From Blastocatellia bacterium UBA7656 (GTDB lineage Bacteria > Acidobacteriota > Blastocatellia > UBA7656), in NCBI GenBank assembly GCA_002483445.1, contig DLHY01000112.1:1-5711 (forward strand): a stretch of DNA of 5,711 nucleotides. The letters are read 5' to 3'. This document shows, in pieces, positions 1 through 3,554 of the stretch; the first letter of the stretch is position 1; each line of letters opens with the position of its first letter. The notes below the pieces were generated by a model. That model saw only the letters and a list, made by a program, of their open reading frames with translations. It had not been told where the DNA came from and made no database searches. The translations under genes and the position numbers were made by a program.

Positions 1-330
1 CAACTTTTGTCCTGTACATAGCTACGGGTGTTAGAAGTTCGTTGATAATTTCTGGTTTTCGCGGGAGGCAAAACTGTCGGGGGCCCCATGCGGCGCTGAT
101 CGGGCGGCATATTCGAGAACGCGAATCTGTCAACAGGCTGTCCGCCGCTTGATGTTGGTGTTCCTGCATAGCTTTCCGCTCCGAGCCGCAAATAGGACAT
201 CGCCCGACCGAAACAAGGCGGGACAGTTCAGCAATAAGTGGAGCCAGTCCAAGATGAAGCTGACAAGCTGGGTCTCCAGCCTTGAAGATGCAGGCGATCT
301 CACTCGAACAGATTTCAAATTCAGGGAGGT
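1..330. other. Upstream stretch without a supportable gene
   Basis: No convincing coding region was found here on either strand. One plus-strand frame is open from the left edge to a TGA at 148-150, but its translation shows no recognisable family and could be chance. A 61-codon frame at 149-334 overlaps the next gene's start and also looks like nothing known. Small structures seen are a GGGGCCCC palindrome at 80-87 and a 5-bp hairpin (GCTGG, loop GTCT, CCAGC) at 267-280 in the leader of the downstream gene. No good -35/-10 pair could be picked by eye, although the promoter of the gene at 331 should lie in this stretch. Confidence 0.5.
323..329 (+). promoter_or_regulatory. Ribosome binding site of the AhpD-like gene
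   Basis: The string AGGGAGG is a strong Shine-Dalgarno match. Three ATG codons in a row follow at 331, 334 and 337. The site lies only 1 nt before the first ATG, 4 nt before the second and 7 nt before the third. The third ATG therefore has the most normal spacing and is the likeliest true start. Confidence 0.7.
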
Positions 331-879
331 ATGATGATGACTCGAATTCAATCAGTTGATCCGGCAACGGCTGAGGGCCGTTCCAAACAATTACTCGACG
401 CGGTTGAGCAGAAGTTGGGAGTTGTCCCCAATATTGTGCGACTGATGGCAAACTCACCAGCTATTCTGGAGGCTTACCTGAACTTCAGCGGGGTACTGGA
501 CACGGGTAATCTCGACAAGAAATTGCGGGAACAGATTGCCATCGCTGTAGCAAACGCAAACGAGTGCAACTACTGTCTGTCGGCGCATTGCGCCATAGGC
601 AAGATGGCGGGGCTTTCATCAGATGAGCTTGCAGCAGCGAAAGAAGCGCATTCCTCAGATGAAAAATCAGCGAAGGCGCTTCACTTTGCGAGAAAGCTTG
701 TTGATGAGCGCGGATGGGTGAGCGATGAAGATCTGGCAGAGTTGCGAAGCGCCGGGTTTGAAGATGGAGACGTCGTCGAAATCATCGGAGTGGTCGCGAT
801 CAATATGTTTACAAATTACTTCAATCACGTGGCGCAGACCGAAATCGATTTTCCGCTTGTCAAGGCGACAGCAACGTAA
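331..879 (+). CDS. AhpD/carboxymuconolactone decarboxylase-fold peroxidase-related protein
   Basis: The protein is 182 residues from the first ATG, or 180 from the likelier ATG at 337. It has the AhpD-like active site: E67, then C79-x2-C82 and H86 within ECNYCLSAH. The spacing E-x11-C-x2-C-x3-H is the same as in the alkylhydroperoxidase AhpD. In that family the cysteine pair is a redox disulfide that reduces peroxides or relays electrons, with Glu and His forming a proton relay. The C-terminal part (about 145-174), with a VVAINMFTNYFNH stretch, resembles the all-helical end of the 'peroxidase-related' subfamily. There is no signal peptide or membrane helix, so it should be cytoplasmic. The two cysteines argue against a true carboxymuconolactone decarboxylase, which lacks this pair. 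Substrate and reductant are unknown. The next gene on the same strand encodes a DoxX-like membrane protein, but it is 228 nt away behind a strong hairpin. Confidence 0.9.
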   Translation: MMMTRIQSVDPATAEGRSKQLLDAVEQKLGVVPNIVRLMANSPAILEAYLNFSGVLDTGNLDKKLREQIAIAVANANECNYCLSAHCAIGKMAGLSSDELAAAKEAHSSDEKSAKALHFARKLVDERGWVSDEDLAELRSAGFEDGDVVEIIGVVAINMFTNYFNHVAQTEIDFPLVKATAT

Positions 880-916
880 TCGCCAAAGTTGAAGCAGTTG
901 GCATTTGCTGATCATA

Positions 917-953
917 TCGCGCCCATACCGATCAATGATCGGTATGGGCGCGA
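917..953. repeat. Perfect 18-bp inverted repeat, likely hairpin
   Basis: The arm TCGCGCCCATACCGATCA is followed by a single A and then its exact reverse complement. The 37-nt unit lies 37 nt after the AhpD-like stop codon. As RNA it would form a very stable stem with a few unpaired bases at the tip. Neither side has a run of T, so it is not a textbook intrinsic terminator; it may still end or protect the upstream transcript. The odd length and the long arms fit an RNA hairpin better than a repressor operator, but a dimeric regulator site cannot be excluded. An 8-bp palindrome, GTAGCTAC, abuts it at 954-961. Confidence 0.85.
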
Positions 954-1093
954 GTAGCTACGTTGGGACAGAAACTTCTATGACGGTGTAGACATCGCTT
1001 TGCTCCGAAGGGTACTGTGACTTGCACAGCCGGGTTCCGAAGCAAGACAGGGTTCACGGCTATGGGGGTGGGTCGCATCGAGAATACACTTAT

Positions 1094-1100
1094 AAGGAGG
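1094..1100 (+). promoter_or_regulatory. Ribosome binding site of the DoxX-like gene
   Basis: AAGGAGG is a near-perfect Shine-Dalgarno sequence. It ends 7 nt before the ATG at 1108, which fixes that codon as the start. A second GAGG-like run follows immediately. Confidence 0.8.
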
Positions 1101-1107
1101 AGGAAGA

Positions 1108-1464
1108 ATGGAGAAATCAAAGGTCAGAAACATAGCTTTGTGGGTGGTTCAGGGATTGCTAGCTGCCTTCTTTCTGATGCAAGGCATCATCAAGCTGACC
1201 GGCAGCACGGAGGCCGTGGAAAATTTTAGGAGATGGGGATTTCCGAACAATTTCCATCTGCTCATAGGCGCGCTGGAGACGCTGGGTGCAATTGGACTGG
1301 TGATCCCGCGAACCGTCATTTATGCGGCTCTGGGGCTGATAGGTGTTATGATCGGAGCAGCCATCACTCATATAACCCACGGCGAGGCAGCGATGTTGCC
1401 TATGCCGATTATTCCGACGATCCTTTTGGCAGCCGTCGCCTACCTGCGAAGTCGCAGGGCATGA
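1108..1464 (+). CDS. DoxX-like family small integral membrane protein
   Basis: The protein has 118 residues and four predicted hydrophobic helices at about 8-28, 48-66, 69-89 and 97-113. The N-terminal helix ends in a FFLMQGIIKLTG stretch, followed by a short polar loop with FRRWGFP and a second helix containing GALETLGAIGLVIP. This order and spacing are typical of DoxX-like proteins (DoxX_2 type), and the length fits. DoxX relatives are inner-membrane proteins; some are tied to thiol/redox stress complexes or quinone-linked oxidation, but most members have no assigned reaction. The AhpD-like gene upstream would fit a redox role, though the two genes are well separated. No catalytic residues can be named. 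The gene faces the M28 peptidase tail-to-tail. Confidence 0.82.
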   Translation: MEKSKVRNIALWVVQGLLAAFFLMQGIIKLTGSTEAVENFRRWGFPNNFHLLIGALETLGAIGLVIPRTVIYAALGLIGVMIGAAITHITHGEAAMLPMPIIPTILLAAVAYLRSRRA

Positions 1465-1524
1465 ACCGTGTGTTATGACACGAAAAAGAAGCATCCATAA
1501 ACAGGGGCTTGTCACACTGAACAC

Positions 1525-1570
1525 TGCGCAGAAGTAATTCTCTGCGCATCCTCTGCGACTCTGCGGTGAA
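1525..1570. repeat. Partial copy of CTCTGCG-type intergenic repeat
   Basis: Positions 1551-1570 match 3514-3533 exactly over 20 nt, and the match continues for two more bases (TC). Upstream of this lies an 8-bp inverted repeat, TGCGCAGA (1525-1532) with TCTGCGCA (1541-1548), separated by 8 nt. The long left arm present in the other copy is missing, so this looks like a half or degraded copy. It sits between convergent genes. A T-rich tract, TTTTCTTTTTC at 1575-1585, follows on the plus strand, so it might help end transcription of the DoxX-like gene. Confidence 0.75.
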
Positions 1571-1646
1571 TCGCTTTTCTTTTTCATCCGATGAAATCTG
1601 CTGTAAACTCGAATCCCGATCGACGCCATAAGCCCGTCGGGCATCG

Positions 1647-3281
1647 CTACTGCCGCGGCGTCTGAGGCCGCGGCGTCGTCTGCTGACCGGGCCTCGGCGG
1701 AAGCGGCGGCATCTCTTCCTTGCTGAAGCGAGGCAACAACTGATCGCGCATCGCAAGATGATAAATTGCAGAGGCGATCACGATGGCTGATTTCTTGGCG
1801 TCGTCTTCGATTATTCGCTCGTAGGTGTCGAGGTTCGTATGCCAGGTGTATGTGCCGTACTCAATCGGGTCCTGCGCGATCCCTATCCCCGGCAGTCCCG
1901 CCTGACTGAACGAAGTGTTGTCCGAGCCTCCAAGCCCCCGGCTCTTCGACGAAATCGATCCCATCACGCCGAGGTCTTCAAACGGCGCGAGAATCTGTCT
2001 GAGAATCGCTGATGCTTCGGCAGGCCCGAACACGCTCATGCCGCGAGCGCGGCCCGTGCCTGAATCGATGTTGAAGTAGCCGCCGAATTTGAAGAATTCA
2101 GGCTTGGGTTCTTCAGCCGATCCGAAATGCTCTTTGACATAAGCCTGCGATCCGAGGAGTCCCTGCTCTTCTCCGCTCCAGAGCGCCACGCGAATCGTGC
2201 GACGCGGTTTCAGTCCCAGAGATTTCAATATGCGCGCGGCTTCCATCATCACCGCGCAGCCTATGGCGTTGTCAGTCGCGCCCGTTGCCGCGTGCCACGA
2301 ATCGAGATGCCCGCCCAGCATGATGACTTCATCTTTTTTGTCAGTGCCGGGAATTTCCGCAATCGCGTTGTAAGACGTGCGGCCTTCCGGGTAGAAGCGA
2401 TTGACTATGTTGAATTCCAATTCGACCGGAGCGCCGTTAGCGAGCAATCGCGCGATGCGGCCATAGTCTTCGTTGCGCATCACCACCGTAGGGACGACTT
2501 TCGCAGGGTCGAAGGTGCGATTGTTGAAAGCGCGAATCTGTCCGTGATCGCGTCCGGCGTCGTTGACTCGGACGAGCGCGCCGTTATCGAGCAGGAATTT
2601 TTCAACCTGCTCGGCGACCTTCTGAGGCGTGAGTTTCGTCGGGTCCTGCTGTTGCTGTTGCTGTCTATCGCCGCGCGGCCCGCCGAACTGTCCCGCGTTC
2701 GGATTGTTGGGATCGAACCTGGTTTTCGCCTGCTGATCGTCCATTCGTCGCGGGGCGGGATTGGTATTTACAGGCACGAACTGATGCTTGCCCGCGAGAA
2801 TTATTTTGCCTTTCACTTTGTCTTTGACCGATTCGAGGTAAGCGGTTAGCTGTTCCTGCGTGGGCTGATCGGGCGTTATGAGATTGAATGATTGAGCCGT
2901 GACTGTGCCGTTGGTTCCGGGAGTCCACGCGAGAGCTTCGCACACGAGCGGGTCTTTGACAGGCGAGACGATATGAGCGGTGAGTCTTTCGTTGAGCCAT
3001 CCGGGATGGCCGAATTCCCACGGTTCGAGGTGAGCGTTTTCAAATCCCCATTCCTGCATTTGTTTGACGGCCCACTCAGCAGACTTCTTGTGATTGGGCG
3101 AGCCTGTAAGTCTTGGGCCGTAGACATCGGTGAAAAAGTGCATCGTCTGCATGATGCGGGAATTTTCCATTCCCTCTTTGCGAATCTTTGCGTTGATGTC
3201 CGCGTTTACGGGTTCCTGAGAAAAAGCAGCGAAGGGAGAAAGAATGGAAAGAATCAGAAACGACAGCGCCAGTTTTTTCAA
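1647..3281 (-). CDS. Secreted M28-family zinc peptidase, carboxypeptidase Q-like
   Basis: The protein has 544 residues. An N-terminal leader (KK followed by a hydrophobic core at 4-20, likely cut near residues 20-22) predicts export. Residues 40-130 form the start of the peptidase fold. Residues about 130-290 look like a protease-associated insert containing a low-complexity loop with six glutamines (207-212). The metallopeptidase core spans about 300-515. Visible M28 metal ligands are H325 and D327 (GGHLD), D337 (GATDNA), E371-E372 (SGEEQG), D406 (NIDSG) and H481 (TWHTN). By family analogy H325, D337, E372, D406 and H481 bind two zinc ions, and E371 is the general base. The pattern resembles human carboxypeptidase Q, so it likely acts as an exopeptidase on peptides outside the cytoplasm; aminopeptidase activity is an alternative. 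The C terminus is proline-rich (524-544). The start is TTG, chosen for its spacing from GGAG and for the intact leader. Confidence 0.9.
   Translation of the reverse strand: MKKLALSFLILSILSPFAAFSQEPVNADINAKIRKEGMENSRIMQTMHFFTDVYGPRLTGSPNHKKSAEWAVKQMQEWGFENAHLEPWEFGHPGWLNERLTAHIVSPVKDPLVCEALAWTPGTNGTVTAQSFNLITPDQPTQEQLTAYLESVKDKVKGKIILAGKHQFVPVNTNPAPRRMDDQQAKTRFDPNNPNAGQFGGPRGDRQQQQQQDPTKLTPQKVAEQVEKFLLDNGALVRVNDAGRDHGQIRAFNNRTFDPAKVVPTVVMRNEDYGRIARLLANGAPVELEFNIVNRFYPEGRTSYNAIAEIPGTDKKDEVIMLGGHLDSWHAATGATDNAIGCAVMMEAARILKSLGLKPRRTIRVALWSGEEQGLLGSQAYVKEHFGSAEEPKPEFFKFGGYFNIDSGTGRARGMSVFGPAEASAILRQILAPFEDLGVMGSISSKSRGLGGSDNTSFSQAGLPGIGIAQDPIEYGTYTWHTNLDTYERIIEDDAKKSAIVIASAIYHLAMRDQLLPRFSKEEMPPLPPRPGQQTTPRPQTPRQ
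1652..1677. repeat. Short direct repeat in the M28 gene tail
   Basis: GCCGCGGCGTC occurs at 1652-1662 and again at 1667-1677, separated by TGAG. It encodes the repeated TPR/Q pattern at the extreme C terminus of the peptidase. Slippage is a simple explanation for this low-complexity end. Confidence 0.6.
2646..2663 (-). repeat. CAG/CAA microsatellite encoding six glutamines
   Basis: Six codons alternate mainly CAG and CAA and encode Q207-Q212 of the M28 peptidase. The tract sits in an Asn/Pro/Gly-rich loop of the insert domain, away from the metal ligands, and is probably a flexible linker. Its length may vary between strains by replication slippage. Confidence 0.7.
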
Positions 3282-3290
3282 GGCAGTAAT

Positions 3291-3294
3291 CTCC
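3291..3294 (-). promoter_or_regulatory. Ribosome binding site supporting the TTG start of the M28 gene
   Basis: Read on the minus strand, GGAG lies 9 nt before the TTG at 3281-3279. With the lysine-lysine leader that follows, it decides the start codon in the absence of a suitable in-frame ATG nearby. Confidence 0.6.
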
Positions 3295-3326
3295 AGCGAA
3301 GGATTGAGAGTCCACTGATCGGGGAT

Positions 3327-3355
3327 TTTTTACAGCATCCGTAGGTGAATGGCAA
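3327..3355 (-). promoter_or_regulatory. Candidate sigma-70-type promoter of the M28 gene
   Basis: On the minus strand a TTGCCA box (3355-3350) is followed after 17 nt by TAAAAA (3332-3327). Spacing and -35 box are good; the -10 box is a moderate match. Transcription would start near 3320, leaving a leader of about 40 nt. This would let the peptidase be expressed independently of the Roco gene upstream. The call is by eye only. Confidence 0.35.
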
Positions 3356-3442
3356 GGCGGGGCGGGTGATGCTCAACCAACTATTTCAGGCTCTCCCGGT
3401 AGCGGTGAAATGAAATAGAGCGGGTCTGCTATGAAGTTTTCT

Positions 3443-3533
3443 TTCACCGCAGAGTCGCAGAGAACGCTGAGACAACGCAGAGAAAAAGAAAATCTCTGCG
3501 CCCGCTCTGCGACCTCTGCGACTCTGCGGTGAA
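3443..3533. repeat. 91-nt inverted repeat of the CTCTGCG-type family
   Basis: Two 41-nt arms (3443-3483 and 3493-3533) flank a 9-nt A-rich loop. The outer 20 bp pair perfectly, starting TTCACCGCAGAG on the left; across the full arms about 34 of 41 positions pair. Inside each arm a CGCAGAG-like unit recurs at short intervals. The element lies 21 nt beyond the Roco stop codon and well upstream of the M28 start. A partial second copy is at 1525-1570. Related intergenic repeats are familiar from environmental bacterial genomes, including Acidobacteriota. As RNA it would form a long hairpin that could block 3'-end decay or aid termination, although no T run follows on either strand. Confidence 0.85.
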
Positions 3534-3554
3534 TCTCACTCAAACAGTCGAGCA

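Noticed and set aside
260..288. Promoter with a CTGACA -35 box before the AhpD-like gene
   Set aside because: After 17 nt the -10 position reads TGAAGA, too far from consensus to support.
149..334. Possible 61-residue leader protein before the AhpD-like gene
   Set aside because: It has no recognisable family or good ribosome binding site, and the overlap with the downstream ATG may be chance.
917..953. Classical rho-independent terminator
   Set aside because: The hairpin is excellent, but no T tract follows on either strand, so it is listed only as an inverted repeat.
963..992. Promoter with a TTGGGA -35 box before the DoxX-like gene
   Set aside because: The -10 position 18 nt on reads TGTAGA, matching only half of the consensus; not distinguishable from chance.
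1159..1644. Minus-strand frame of 161 codons
   Set aside because: It runs through the DoxX-like gene in antisense and across the intergenic repeat; the translation looks unrelated to any protein.
2127..2849. Open frame of 240 codons on the plus strand
   Set aside because: It is antisense to the M28 peptidase core, whose metal ligands are conserved; the Arg/Val-rich translation is typical of a codon-bias shadow.
3443..3533. CRISPR-like array
   Set aside because: The CGCAGAG units are short, irregular and arranged as inverted arms without unique spacers of constant length; no cas gene is present.
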